From: Lysobacteraceae bacterium
GTDB lineage: Bacteria > Pseudomonadota > Gammaproteobacteria > Xanthomonadales > Rhodanobacteraceae
Direction: 5' to 3'
Length of the DNA: 64,000 nt
Assembly: GCA_028871555.1 (NCBI GenBank)
Contig: JAGWNA010000003.1
Span: 62,001-126,000 of the forward strand
Shown here: piece after piece, positions 27,161 to 39,781 of the stretch
How the letters are laid out: each line of letters starts with the position of its first letter
Numbering within the stretch: position 1 is the stretch's first letter
The notes under the pieces: model-generated
Told to the model about the DNA's origin: nothing
The model's input: the letters and a program-made list of their open reading frames with translations, nothing else
Database searches by the model: none
Program-made: the position numbers and the translations under genes

Positions 27161-28317
27161 GACCGGGTGTCGCCGCGATTGGCATACGGGCTGTGCTCGT
27201 GCAGCTCGGCCGCATAAGCGTCCATCGCGATCGCCTCGCGCGCCAGCGCTGCCGCCACGGCGGCGCGAAGGCCAGGGTCGGCCAGATAGTGCCGCGAGTG
27301 CGTGCGCACCGGCAGGAAGCCGCGCGCCAGCTTGTGCTCGCCCTGCGCGCCGGGTTCGAAGCGAGCGAGCCGGTTGGCGATCGCGTACTCGATGCCGCGG
27401 TAGTAGCACAGTTCGAAATGCAGGCCGGGAACCTCCACCGAGGCACCCCAGTAGCGGCCGTACAGCACGCCGTCGCCCTGCAGGAACAGCGCCATCGCGA
27501 CGATGCTCCCCGCGTGGCGCGCCAGCGCCAGCTGCACGTTTTGTCCGAGCTCGCCGAGCCGGGCGAAGAACGCCGCGGTCAGCGCCGCATGGTTGCCCTT
27601 GGCGTCGAAGGTGGCGGCGTACAGCGCATGCACCTGTTGCCATTCGTCGGGGCTCAGTGTATCGCCGCTGCGCCATTCGATCGCCAGTCCGCTGTTCCCG
27701 ACCCGGCTGCGTTCGTGCAGGATGTTCTTGCGCTTCTTGTGGGCGAGCGCGGCGAGGAAATCGGGGAAATGGCGGTAGCCCCGGTTGTGCCAGTGGAACT
27801 GGATGTCCGAACGGGCCAGCCAGCGCTGGCCCGGCACGCGGCTCTCGAATGCGTCGAGCTCGTCTTCCGGCAGGAAATTCGCGTGTACCGAGGACAGGCC
27901 GAGCCGCAAGGCTTCGTTGCGCATCGCCTCGACCAGCGCCTGCCGCAGCGTCGCGCTGCGTCGATGCCGGCCCGCCAGCAGGCGCGGGCCGGGCACCGGC
28001 GAGTAGGGCACGGCGTTGAGCAGCTTCGGGTAGTACCCGCCACCGGCGCGTTGCCACGCGCTGGCCCAGCTGAAGTCGAACACGAACTCGCCGTGCGAGT
28101 TGCCCTTCAGGTACAGCGGTGCGGCGGCGAGCAGTTCGCCGTTTTCGTGCAAGCCCAGATGATGGGCCTGCCAGCCCCAGTCGCGGCGGATGCAGCCGCC
28201 CTGTTCCAGCGCGGCCAGAAACGCGTGCGACACGAACGGGTTGGCGTCGCCGCGCAGTGCGTCCCACTGCGCGGCAGGCAGTTCGGCGATCGCGGCATGG
28301 AAGCGGATTTCATGCAT
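27157..28317 (-). CDS. DUF482/GNAT-fold protein (FemAB-like)
   Basis: A 386-residue protein with the DUF482 pattern: NPFVSHAFLAALE near the start, YLKGNSHGEFVFDFSWA, GGGYYPKLLNAVPYSPVPGPRLL, FHWHNRGYRHFPDFLAALAHKKRKNI and FELCYYRGIEYAI. The family resembles FemAB/GNAT transferases and is often called a peptidoglycan-biosynthesis protein, but no activity is established. It is coupled to aat by a 4-base overlap, which would suit an aminoacyl-tRNA-linked role, by inference only. ATG 28317 is taken; other ATGs crowd the same area. Confidence 0.82.
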   Translation of the reverse strand: MHEIRFHAAIAELPAAQWDALRGDANPFVSHAFLAALEQGGCIRRDWGWQAHHLGLHENGELLAAAPLYLKGNSHGEFVFDFSWASAWQRAGGGYYPKLLNAVPYSPVPGPRLLAGRHRRSATLRQALVEAMRNEALRLGLSSVHANFLPEDELDAFESRVPGQRWLARSDIQFHWHNRGYRHFPDFLAALAHKKRKNILHERSRVGNSGLAIEWRSGDTLSPDEWQQVHALYAATFDAKGNHAALTAAFFARLGELGQNVQLALARHAGSIVAMALFLQGDGVLYGRYWGASVEVPGLHFELCYYRGIEYAIANRLARFEPGAQGEHKLARGFLPVRTHSRHYLADPGLRAAVAAALAREAIAMDAYAAELHEHSPYANRGDTRS

Positions 28318-28366
28318 GGCATGGCCATTGTAGGACCCCGCTTGTTTCATGCACGGCATGGCCATT

Positions 28367-28386
28367 GGAGCCCGCCAGCGGGCTCC
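28367..28386. terminator. Hairpin after trxB
   Basis: A perfect 9-base-arm hairpin, GGAGCCCGC-CA-GCGGGCTCC, lies just past the trxB stop. No clear T run follows on the minus strand. It resembles the REP family of this genome and may act as a terminator or mRNA 3' stabiliser. A 13-base direct repeat, GGCATGGCCATTG, also stands at 28318-28330 and 28356-28367 (last base differing). Confidence 0.45.
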
Positions 28387-28403
28387 TTATGCACGCACAC
28401 GCA

Positions 28404-30652
<2,249 letters not shown>

Positions 30653-30682
30653 CCATTGGCCGGAAACGGGAGGCCATCCACG

Positions 30683-33007
30683 GTGGCACGCAGCGCGAAC
30701 GTCAGGCAGCAACCGGACAAGGGCCTCAGCGAGGAGATGAAGCGCCGGCTGCGCGAAGCCGGCGCCCTGTTGCTGCTGCCGCTGGCGCTGTACCTGCTGC
30801 TGTGCCTGATCAGCTACAACGATCAGGACCCCAGCTGGTGGCATGCCGGCAGCGTGGGCTACGTCAGCAATCTGTGCGGCATGGTCGGGGCCAACATCGC
30901 CAGTGTGTTGCGCAGCATTTTCGGGCTGGTTGCCTACGGCTTCCCGTTGCTGCTGTTGCTGCTCGGCGTGCAGGTGCTGCGCCAGCACGGCGCGCGAGCC
31001 GCGCATGCGTGGGAGCCGTCGCTGCGGCTGATCGGGCTGGTGTTCTTCTTCATCACCGGTCCGGCGCTGCTGTACATCAATTTCCATGAATCGCCGGTAC
31101 AGCCGCAGGGTGTCGGCGGCATCGTCGGCAAGTGGGTCGGCGACGGGCTGCTGCGGGCGCTGGGCGAACAGGGTGCGCCGTTGCTGTTGCTGGCGCTGTT
31201 CCTGATCGCGGTAACGCTGGCCACCGGGCTGTCCTGGTTCAAGCTGATGGACTGGACCGGACGCAGCGTGCTGAAACTGGCCGGCTGGCTCAGGGGCAAG
31301 CTGCACCAGGCGCCGCAGGTGCTGGCGGCGCGCCAGGCGCGCAACGAACGCGAGGAGGTCAAGAAGGCCGATGCGGTGAAGCAGGCCAGGCGCGAGCCGG
31401 TGCGCATCGAGCCTGCGCCCGCGCCGGTGACGAAAAGCGAGCGGGCGCGGCTGGAAACCCAGATTCCGCTGTTCGTCGGAGCGGCCATGCCCGGTGAGCT
31501 GCCGCCGCTGTCGCTGCTGGACGAGGCGCCGCCGCAAGGGCCGGGCTACTCCGAGGAAACCCTCGAGGTGCTCTCGCGCCAGGTCGAGTTCAAGCTCAAG
31601 GATTTCAAGATCGAGGCCAAGGTGGTCGGCGCCTATCCGGGTCCGGTGATCACCCGCTTCGAGATGGAGCCGGCACCGGGCATCCGTGGCTCCCAGGTGT
31701 CGAGCCTGGACAAGGACATCGCCCGCGGCCTGTCCGTGGTCAGCGTGCGCGTGGTCGACGTGATCCCCGGCAAGAACGTGATCGGGCTGGAGATCCCCAA
31801 CAGCAAGAAGCAGATCGTCTATCTCTCGGAGATCCTGCGCTCGGACAGGTACGACCAGCTGAAGTCGCCGCTGGCGCTGGCACTGGGCAAGGACATCGGC
31901 GGCAAGCCGGTGGTGGTGGATCTGGGCAAGATGCCGCATCTGCTGGTCGCCGGCACCACCGGTTCGGGCAAGTCGGTGGCGGTCAACGCGATGGTGCTGA
32001 GCCTGCTGTACAAGGCCAGCCCGAAAGACGTGCGGATGATCATGATCGATCCGAAGATGCTGGAGCTCTCGGTGTACGAGGGCATCCCGCACCTGCTGGC
32101 GCCGGTGGTCACCGACATGAAGGAGGCCGCCAACGCGCTGCGCTGGTGCGTGGCCGAAATGGAGCGCCGCTACAAGCTGATGGCCGCGGTCGGCGTGCGC
32201 AACCTGGCCGGTTTCAACAAGAAGGTGCGCGATGCGGAGCATGCCGGCCAGCCGCTGCTCGACCCGCTGTTCCGGCCGAACCCGGAGATGCCCAATCTCG
32301 CCGCCGAGCCGCTGGAGCCGCTGCCGTACATCGTGGTGATCATCGACGAATTCGCCGACATGATGATGATCGTCGGCAAGAAGGTGGAGGAGCTGATCGC
32401 CCGCCTCGCGCAGAAGGCGCGCGCCGCCGGCGTGCACCTGATCCTGGCCACCCAGCGCCCGTCGGTGGACGTGATCACCGGCCTGATCAAGGCGAACATC
32501 CCCACCCGCATCGCGTTCCAGGTGTCCAGCAAGATCGACTCGCGCACGATTCTCGACCAGAGCGGCGCCGAGACCCTGCTCGGCCACGGCGACATGCTGT
32601 ACCTGCCGCCGGGCACCGCCACGCCCGAACGCGTGCATGGCGCCTTCGTCGACGACCACGAGGTGCATCACGTGGTCGCGTGGCTGAAATCGCAGGGCGC
32701 GCCGGACTACGTTGCAGGCGTGCTGGAGGAGGTGCAGGCCACCGGCGACGGCAAGTTCATCGACGACACCGGCCTGCCGCAGGATGGCGGGGAAGGCGGC
32801 GATGCCGAGGCGCAGCTGTACGACAAGGCCGTCGCCATCGTCACGCAGACTCGCCGCGCCTCGATCTCCGGCGTGCAGCGCCACCTGCGCATCGGCTACA
32901 ACCGCGCCGCCCGCCTGGTCGAACAGATGGAACAGGACGGCGTCGTCAGCGCCCAGCAGCACAACGGCAACCGCGAAGTGCTGGCACCGCCGCCGCCGAA
33001 GAATTGA
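30683..33007 (+). CDS. ftsK: DNA translocase FtsK
   Basis: A 774-residue protein that moves chromosome ends to the XerCD site at division. It has four or five N-terminal membrane helices (residues about 25-185), a short linker (about 195-270), then the motor: alpha part [22 protein letters not shown], Walker [10 protein letters not shown] (about 424), Walker [13 protein letters not shown], and [24 protein letters not shown]-terminal gamma winged helix ([29 protein letters not shown]) recognises KOPS. The linker is short compared with E. coli FtsK. Start is GTG with GGGAGG 8 bases upstream, 31 bp after ald. Confidence 0.97.
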   Translation: MARSANVRQQPDKGLSEEMKRRLREAGALLLLPLALYLLLCLISYNDQDPSWWHAGSVGYVSNLCGMVGANIASVLRSIFGLVAYGFPLLLLLLGVQVLRQHGARAAHAWEPSLRLIGLVFFFITGPALLYINFHESPVQPQGVGGIVGKWVGDGLLRALGEQGAPLLLLALFLIAVTLATGLSWFKLMDWTGRSVLKLAGWLRGKLHQAPQVLAARQARNEREEVKKADAVKQARREPVRIEPAPAPVTKSERARLETQIPLFVGAAMPGELPPLSLLDEAPPQGPGYSEETLEVLSRQVEFKLKDFKIEAKVVGAYPGPVITRFEMEPAPGIRGSQVSSLDKDIARGLSVVSVRVVDVIPGKNVIGLEIPNSKKQIVYLSEILRSDRYDQLKSPLALALGKDIGGKPVVVDLGKMPHLLVAGTTGSGKSVAVNAMVLSLLYKASPKDVRMIMIDPKMLELSVYEGIPHLLAPVVTDMKEAANALRWCVAEMERRYKLMAAVGVRNLAGFNKKVRDAEHAGQPLLDPLFRPNPEMPNLAAEPLEPLPYIVVIIDEFADMMMIVGKKVEELIARLAQKARAAGVHLILATQRPSVDVITGLIKANIPTRIAFQVSSKIDSRTILDQSGAETLLGHGDMLYLPPGTATPERVHGAFVDDHEVHHVVAWLKSQGAPDYVAGVLEEVQATGDGKFIDDTGLPQDGGEGGDAEAQLYDKAVAIVTQTRRASISGVQRHLRIGYNRAARLVEQMEQDGVVSAQQHNGNREVLAPPPPKN

Positions 33008-33019
33008 CAAGACTCGCGC

Positions 33020-33100
33020 GTGTAGGAGCGCACCCTGTGCGCGAATGCTCTTTGCCGGTGCATGAACAAAAGCATTCGCGCACAGGGTGCGCTCCTACAC
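33020..33100. repeat. GTAG-type REP inverted pair after ftsK
   Basis: A perfect inverted repeat with 30-base arms (33020-33049 and 33071-33100) and a 21-base loop; the arms have the same sequence type, GTAGGAGCGCACCCTGTGCG, as those at 16451 and 63363. It lies 13 bp after the ftsK stop and about 80 bp before lolA, so it could separate the two transcripts. Confidence 0.85.
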
Positions 33101-33131
33101 ACGATCCGTTAAGCCGGTGCTGTCCACAATT

Positions 33132-33165
33132 CATTGCCATTGCCATTGCCATTGCCATTGCCATT
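33132..33165. repeat. Hexanucleotide tandem repeat upstream of lolA
   Basis: Five complete copies of ATTGCC (33133-33162) are followed by a partial ATT, 34 bases in all with the leading C. The array ends 13 bases before the lolA start codon and lies between the REP hairpin and the gene, therefore inside the probable promoter or leader. Unit number changes would alter promoter spacing or leader length by 6 bases. Confidence 0.9.
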
Positions 33166-33177
33166 TCGGAAAGCTTG

Positions 33178-33843
33178 ATGAAACGCCTGATGCCTGCCTT
33201 GTCCGCCCTGTTGCTGACATTCTCGCTGAATGCCATGGTGCATGCCGCCGCCGGTACGGCGCGTGCGCGGCTGGATGCGTTCGCCGACGGCCTGCATTCG
33301 CTCACCGGCGATTTCAGCCAGACGCTGACCGACGTCAACGGCAACGTCGGCAGGACCAGTGCCGGCACGCTGGTGCTGCAGGCGCCGCGGCAGTTCCGTT
33401 GGGACACGTTGACGCCGTACAAGCAGACGATCGTCGCCGACGGCAGCCGGGTCTGGCTGTACGACCCGGAGCTGGAGCAGGTCACCGTGCGCGTGCAGAG
33501 CAACGAGGAGGCGCACAGCCCGCTCACCGTGCTGACCGACGTCAAGCAGCTGGACCGGCAGTTCAAGGTCAGCGAGCAGGGCGAGCGCGACGGTCTGCAA
33601 TGGTTGCGGCTGACCTCCACCGCGAAGGATCCGCAGTTCGATTACGTCGACATGGGTTTCGATGCGAACGGCCTGGCCCGCATGACGTTCCGCGACCAGC
33701 TCGGCTCCATCACCGACATCCGGTTTTCCGCTTGGCGGCGCAACGTGGCGATCCCGCCGTCGACCTTCAACTTCGTGCCGCCGCCGGGTGCCGACGTGAT
33801 CGGCGACGTGCCGGTGATCACCACCGAACCGCTGAAAAACTGA
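33178..33843 (+). CDS. lolA: Outer-membrane lipoprotein carrier protein LolA
   Basis: A 221-residue periplasmic chaperone that takes lipoproteins from LolCDE to the outer membrane receptor. A signal peptide (MKRLMPALSALLLTFSLNAMVHA) is followed by FSQTLTDVNGN, GTLVLQAPRQFRWDTLTPYKQTIVADGSRVWLYDPELEQVTV and FSAWRRNVAIPPSTFNF, all family-typical. ATG at 33178 has GGAAAG just upstream. The frame is open through the hexanucleotide repeat and back into ftsK DNA but without another ATG that fits a signal peptide. Confidence 0.95.
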   Translation: MKRLMPALSALLLTFSLNAMVHAAAGTARARLDAFADGLHSLTGDFSQTLTDVNGNVGRTSAGTLVLQAPRQFRWDTLTPYKQTIVADGSRVWLYDPELEQVTVRVQSNEEAHSPLTVLTDVKQLDRQFKVSEQGERDGLQWLRLTSTAKDPQFDYVDMGFDANGLARMTFRDQLGSITDIRFSAWRRNVAIPPSTFNFVPPPGADVIGDVPVITTEPLKN

Positions 33844-33874
33844 TACCGGCGGCGCATGGCAATTGCTTGCGTGC

Positions 33875-33902
33875 CGTCATTCCCGCCTTCGCGGGAATGA
33901 CG
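33875..33902. repeat. Palindrome CGTCATTCCCGC, REP-like, between lolA and rarA
   Basis: CGTCATTCCCGC-CTTC-GCGGGAATGACG is a perfect 12-base-arm hairpin 32 bp after the lolA stop. The same type of palindrome is a well-known dispersed repeat in many proteobacteria. Here it may work as a terminator; there is no T run. Confidence 0.7.
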
Positions 33903-34053
33903 GATACGCGGGGTTTCACGCGCGAGTCAGTGCCGTTCATCCAGGCGGCCTTCATCCGCGCGCATTGCGGCGGGCAGGAGAGGTGCGGGCGGTGTCGGCC
34001 GCCGCCGGCTAAGCGGTGCCGGACGATCATCTGTGCCGCGCTATCATGCGCCC

Positions 34054-35409
34054 ATGCCACGCAGTCATTCCTCCCCCGCGGACCTGTTTGCCGGTAGCCA
34101 CTCCGACGCGCTCAAGCCGCTGGCCGAACGCATGCGTCCGCGCAGCCTCGACGAGATCGTCGGCCAGCAGCGGCTGGTGGCGCAGGACCGGGCGCTGCGC
34201 CGCGCACTGGAGACCGGCAAGGTTCATTCGATGGTGCTGTGGGGGCCGCCCGGTTGCGGCAAGACCACGCTGGCGTTGCTGGTGGCGCGTTATGCCGACG
34301 CGGATTTCCGCGCGATCTCCGCCGTGTTGTCCGGCCTGCCCGAAGTGCGCAAGGCACTGGCCGAGGCGGAGGTCAACTTCGCGCAGGGGCGACGCACCGT
34401 GCTGTTCGTCGACGAGGTGCACCGCTTCAACAAGACCCAGCAGGACGCCTTCCTGCCGCATATCGAAAAGGGCGTGATCCTGTTCATCGGCGCGACCACC
34501 GAGAACCCCTCGTTCGAGCTGAATTCGGCGCTGCTGTCGCGCTGCCGGGTGCACGTGCTGGAGCCGGTCCCGGTGGAGGACATCATCGCCGCGCTCAGGC
34601 GTGCGCTGGCCGACAGCGAGCGCGGCCTGGGCGAGCTGCAGCTGCAGGTCGGCGATGAATCCCTGGACGCGATCGCCCAGGCTGCCGACGGCGACGTGCG
34701 GCGTGCGCTGACCCTGCTGGAAATCGCCGCCGAGCTGGCCGGGGACAGGCGCATCGACGACGCCACGCTGAGCCAGGTGCTGGCCGACCGCACGCGCCGC
34801 TTCGACAAGCAGGGCGAGCAGTTCTACGACCAGATCTCGGCGCTGCACAAGTCGGTGCGCTCGTCCGACCCGGACGCCGCGGTGTACTGGCTGTGCCGCA
34901 TGCTCGACGGCGGCGTCGATCCGCTGTACCTGGCCCGGCGCATGACGCGCATGGCGGTGGAGGATGTCGGCCTGGCCGAGCCGCGCGCCTGGCGCATGGC
35001 GCTGGATGCGTGGGATACCTATGAGCGGCTCGGCAGCCCCGAGGGCGAGCTGGGGCTGGCCCAGCTGGCAATCTGGCTCGCCATCGCGCCGAAGAGCAAC
35101 GCCGCCTACATGGCGTACAACAAGGCGCGCGCCGCGATCCGCGAAGGCGGCACGCTGGAGGTGCCGATGCACCTGCGCAACGCGCCGACCAAGCTGATGA
35201 AAGGCCTCGGCTACGGCAAGGGTTACCAGTACGACCACGACGTCGAGGGCGGCGTGGCGCTGGACCAGCAATGCCTGCCCGATGCGCTTGCCGGCAGCGT
35301 GTTCTACGAGCCGGTCGAGCGCGGCCTGGAAACCCGGCTCAAGGAAAAGCTCGACGCCTTGCGCAGCAGCCGCAGCCGCGCAAGGCGGGATCCTGCCGCA
35401 CGGTCATGA
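34054..35409 (+). CDS. rarA: Replication-associated recombination protein A (RarA/MgsA AAA+ ATPase)
   Basis: A 451-residue clamp-loader-like AAA+ ATPase acting at stalled replication forks. N-terminal LAERMRPRSLDEIVGQQRLV, Walker A GPPGCGKTTLA, Walker B VLFVDEVHRFNKTQQDAFLPHIE, sensor GATTENPSFELNSALLSRC and the C-terminal KSVRSSDPDAAVYWLCRML and DVGLAEP are all diagnostic. The GTG at 34033 is possible, but the ATG at 34054 better fits family length. It lies between lolA and serS, the conserved gammaproteobacterial order. Confidence 0.96.
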   Translation: MPRSHSSPADLFAGSHSDALKPLAERMRPRSLDEIVGQQRLVAQDRALRRALETGKVHSMVLWGPPGCGKTTLALLVARYADADFRAISAVLSGLPEVRKALAEAEVNFAQGRRTVLFVDEVHRFNKTQQDAFLPHIEKGVILFIGATTENPSFELNSALLSRCRVHVLEPVPVEDIIAALRRALADSERGLGELQLQVGDESLDAIAQAADGDVRRALTLLEIAAELAGDRRIDDATLSQVLADRTRRFDKQGEQFYDQISALHKSVRSSDPDAAVYWLCRMLDGGVDPLYLARRMTRMAVEDVGLAEPRAWRMALDAWDTYERLGSPEGELGLAQLAIWLAIAPKSNAAYMAYNKARAAIREGGTLEVPMHLRNAPTKLMKGLGYGKGYQYDHDVEGGVALDQQCLPDALAGSVFYEPVERGLETRLKEKLDALRSSRSRARRDPAARS

Positions 35410-35434
35410 GTGCGATCCGGCCGGTGTGGGCCGG

Positions 35435-36226
35435 TCAGGCTCCGGCGCGGCCAAGCCGATGCTGCAGTCGGGCGGTGAAGCGGCGGATGCGCGCCGCGTT
35501 GGCGCCCACGTCGCTGCCGCCCAGGCGCGACTCGGAGCGGATGTCGAGGCGCGATCCGTTGCCCTCGGGGCGCACCCTGATCACGACGTCATCCTTGAAG
35601 CCGAACCAGCGCGTGGTCGCGGTGGCCTCCAGCCGGCCGGCATCGGCTTGCTCCGCCACGATCCGCCAGCCCATGGCCTGGGCAACCTCGTGCGCGGCGG
35701 CCAGCACCTCGGCGGCGGCATGCGCCAGGTGCAGCGGCTGGATATCGGGGTAGGCCGCATGCTGCTCGGCGGCAATCCCGGCGCCGCCGTAGACCGGCGA
35801 ATTGGGCGCGTTTTCGCGCAACGCCAGGATCGCCTGGAAACGCGGTGGATCGACGGTATCGGTGCTGATGTCGTGAATCGCCGGCAGTGATCGGGCCTTC
35901 CTGACCAGCAGCCACGGCGGCACGAAGGCGAAGGCGCCCAGCAGCAGGCCGAAGATCGCATAGAGGGCGTAGCGGCGATGGCGCGCGAACAGCGCCAGCA
36001 CGATCGCCGCCAGCGAAATGGCACCGGCGGCGATACCGCCCATCGCACCGATGCGGATCGTGCCGAACGCGGTGCCCAGACCGATGAGCCCATAGCGATA
36101 AGCCGGCCCAGGCAGCACCGCCGCAAGCACGGCCAGCGCGCCGAGCACGATGCCAAGCCATGCCACCGTCAGCGACCATCGCTGCAGCGCATGGCGGGGG
36201 GCGGATCGATCGGTCGCTGCGTTCAT
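35435..36226 (-). CDS. DUF1499 membrane protein
   Basis: A 263-residue protein. Three hydrophobic helices (residues about 18-40, 46-80, 87-108) precede a DUF1499 domain, seen as DISTDTVDPPRFQAILALR, NSPVYGG, MGWRIVAEQADAGRLEATATTRWFGFKDDVVIRV and IRSESRLGGSDVGANAARIRRF. The domain is widespread with no settled function. It is convergent with rarA (25 bp gap) and divergent from the next gene. Confidence 0.85.
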   Translation of the reverse strand: MNAATDRSAPRHALQRWSLTVAWLGIVLGALAVLAAVLPGPAYRYGLIGLGTAFGTIRIGAMGGIAAGAISLAAIVLALFARHRRYALYAIFGLLLGAFAFVPPWLLVRKARSLPAIHDISTDTVDPPRFQAILALRENAPNSPVYGGAGIAAEQHAAYPDIQPLHLAHAAAEVLAAAHEVAQAMGWRIVAEQADAGRLEATATTRWFGFKDDVVIRVRPEGNGSRLDIRSESRLGGSDVGANAARIRRFTARLQHRLGRAGA

Positions 36227-36401
36227 ATGGGTCTGTCCCTACGCTGGAGATGGACGGCATGCCTCGATCATCATGCCCGTGCGAGTCCTCCGATGTCCGC
36301 GGCTCGCCGCGATGGCACCGGTACGGCGGCTACTGCGTCCGCCCTTGCCTGCGCCACAGGATACGGCATACATTGCATCGTGACCGACGGAGGGGCGAAG
36401 C

Positions 36402-36980
36402 ATGCGCGTGCTGGTGGCTGGCTTGATCGGCGGCATCGTGATGTTCATCTGGGGCGTGGCGGCGCACATGGCGCTGGGCCTGGGCCAGGTGGGCTTCAAG
36501 CTGCCGGCCGACGAGAACGTGGTGCTGAGCAGCCTGCATCAAGGGCTCGGCGAACAGCCCGGTGTCTACGTGCTGCCCGCGCTGGATCCGAAGGTCCGCA
36601 AGGACCCGGCCCAGGTGATCGCCTATGCGCAAAAGGCCATACGCTCGCCGTACGCCTGGGTGGTGTACGAGCCGCAAGGCACGGACATGACCAGGATGGG
36701 GCCGCAGATCGGGCGGCAATGGGCGTCCGACACCCTCGGTGCACTGGGCCTGGCGTTCATGATGGGGCTGGCCGGGCCGGGCTTGCGGCGGCGCATCGCG
36801 GTGGCGGCCGTCGCCGTGTCGTTCGCCTGGTTGAGCACGCTGGTGCCGTACTGGAACTGGTACCGCTTTCCGACCAGCCTGATCCAGGCCGCGCTGGTCG
36901 AGCAATTGATCGGCTGGCTGATCGCCGGTGCCGCGATGGCCTGGTGGCTGGGCCGCGACGAGCGTCAGCGGGCGCACTGA
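36402..36980 (+). CDS. Hypothetical membrane protein, 192 aa
   Basis: An ATG with GGAGGGG about 9 bases upstream opens a 192-residue protein. One helix stands at the N terminus (VAGLIGGIVMFIWGVAAHMAL), then about 85 soluble residues (GVYVLPALDPKVR, YAWVVYEPQGTD), then three more helices to the end. I recognise no named family, although the arrangement looks like a conserved envelope protein. It precedes serS by 107 bp on the same strand. Confidence 0.78.
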   Translation: MRVLVAGLIGGIVMFIWGVAAHMALGLGQVGFKLPADENVVLSSLHQGLGEQPGVYVLPALDPKVRKDPAQVIAYAQKAIRSPYAWVVYEPQGTDMTRMGPQIGRQWASDTLGALGLAFMMGLAGPGLRRRIAVAAVAVSFAWLSTLVPYWNWYRFPTSLIQAALVEQLIGWLIAGAAMAWWLGRDERQRAH

Positions 36981-37054
36981 GCCGGGTGGCCGGCCGGGCT
37001 GCGGCAGCGCGCTGCCCGGCATTCATTGCGGCGATTGCCGCCCGGCGGCGATAA

Positions 37055-38748
<1,694 letters not shown>

Positions 38749-38790
38749 TAAACTGCACCGCCGCAGCGTCGCGCAGCGCACGCCGTCGAC

Positions 38791-38930
38791 GGACAACGAT
38801 TTCCGGAGAGATGGCCGAGTGGTTCAAGGCAGCAGTCTTGACGCGAAGGCAGGAAGCCGAAGCGAACAGCGGCGCAGCCGCTGGCCCCGAAGGGGTGGAG
38901 GGCAGGATGCCCGGAATAAAACTGCCGTAG
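38791..38930 (+). pseudogene. Broken tRNA-Ser copy with 77-bp insert
   Basis: The bases 38791-38841 repeat 38956-39006, the leader and 5' half of the intact tRNA-Ser, with one mismatch in 51. The copy reaches the anticodon loop (38840), is interrupted by 77 GC-rich bases (38841-38917) that can form hairpins such as GCGGC-GCA-GCCGC, then resumes with AAAACTGCCGTAG (38918-38930). The variable arm, T arm and acceptor 3' side are missing, replaced by GGCGCGC-GAA-GCGCGCC. It cannot give a working tRNA. Confidence 0.75.
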
Positions 38931-38969
38931 TGGCGCGCGAAGCGCGCCTTCGACAGGACAACGATTTCC

Positions 38970-39059
38970 GGAGAGATGGCCGAGTGGTTTAAGGCAGCAG
39001 TCTTGAAAACTGCCGTAGGTGCAAGCCTACCGTGGGTTCGAATCCCACTCTCTCCGCCA
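38970..39059 (+). tRNA. tRNA-Ser (anticodon TGA)
   Basis: A complete 90-base class II tRNA with encoded CCA. The acceptor stem is GGAGAGA pairing with TCTCTCC. The anticodon arm is GCAGT-CTTGAAA-ACTGC with anticodon TGA at 39004-39006. A variable arm (GTAGGTGCAAGCCTAC) and T arm (GTGGG-TTCGAAT-CCCAC) follow. It stands downstream of serS. A broken copy lies 165 bp upstream, and low-GC DNA begins after its 3' end, so it is a likely integration site. Confidence 0.97.
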
Positions 39060-39781
39060 ATAATTAAGTGATAAGTTGCTAAATTTTTAAGTGGCTTTTG
39101 TGGAAGCAAAGACGGCTGGTATGCCATTGGGTATGCCAGCCGTTGTTGTTTGTAGTTCTGCCTTGTTGAGTCACGTTACTGAGCGATCAAGGCTTTCTCT
39201 CGAATCGCAGGTAGCTGGACAGAGTTCGTGCTTTCCACGATCTCGTCATGAGGGATAAGCAGGTACTTCCATGGCTTGCCCCCTACGTGGGCCGAACCCG
39301 AACCTGTATATCGAGGCCGGTACCGGCAACCAGGTGATCTCGGGCGTCTTGTCGGGCAAAGAGACTATTGGTTGCGGCTGATTCTTGGGATACGCTTCAC
39401 AGATTATGCGCCGTGCATTGTGAGGGAACGCAATGACGAGGGGATGCCGTAAGTCAGAAGCAAGCGCGGACGCGTCACGCCCGCGAAGGGTGGTGCGCTT
39501 GCGGATGTTCACCGTAGGGAAGCCCAAGGGCTCGGCCCATCTCCAGCGCCGTCATGGCCGGCTGCTTGTTCCGTACGCTTGGCGAGCTTTGCCGCTGCTG
39601 CGCGCTCCTCCCACATGATCGCCATCCAGCCGCACGGATCGACGCGGCTGGTGCAACACCTCATCCGTGATGACGAGTGCGATCAAAATTGGGCAAGCCA
39701 GTCACTCTCGGATTTCAAACATGTCGACGCAAAGTCGATGCGCGGCGGATTTGCTTTGGGTACCAGGAGGACAGACTTGCC
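39060..39781. other. Gene-poor stretch after tRNA-Ser with a decayed minus-strand ORF
   Basis: These 722 bases hold no intact gene I trust. A direct repeat, GGTATGCC, stands at 39118-39140. On the minus strand 39246-39527 an ORF from TTG (GFPTVNIRKRTTLRG at the start, MEVPAYPS at the end) reads like protein. Upstream of it, in two other frames, lie MTALEMGRALG and MWEERAAAAKLAKRTEQAA. The three pieces join naturally if two frameshifts are removed, so this is probably a pseudogene of an island gene I cannot name. Confidence 0.45.

Noticed and set aside
33132-33165. Hexanucleotide array as a CRISPR
   Set aside because: Units are contiguous, with no spacers and no cas genes nearby.
38841-38917. 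Insert in the broken tRNA-Ser as a group I intron
   Set aside because: It is far too short, shows no intron core, and the 3' exon is incomplete.
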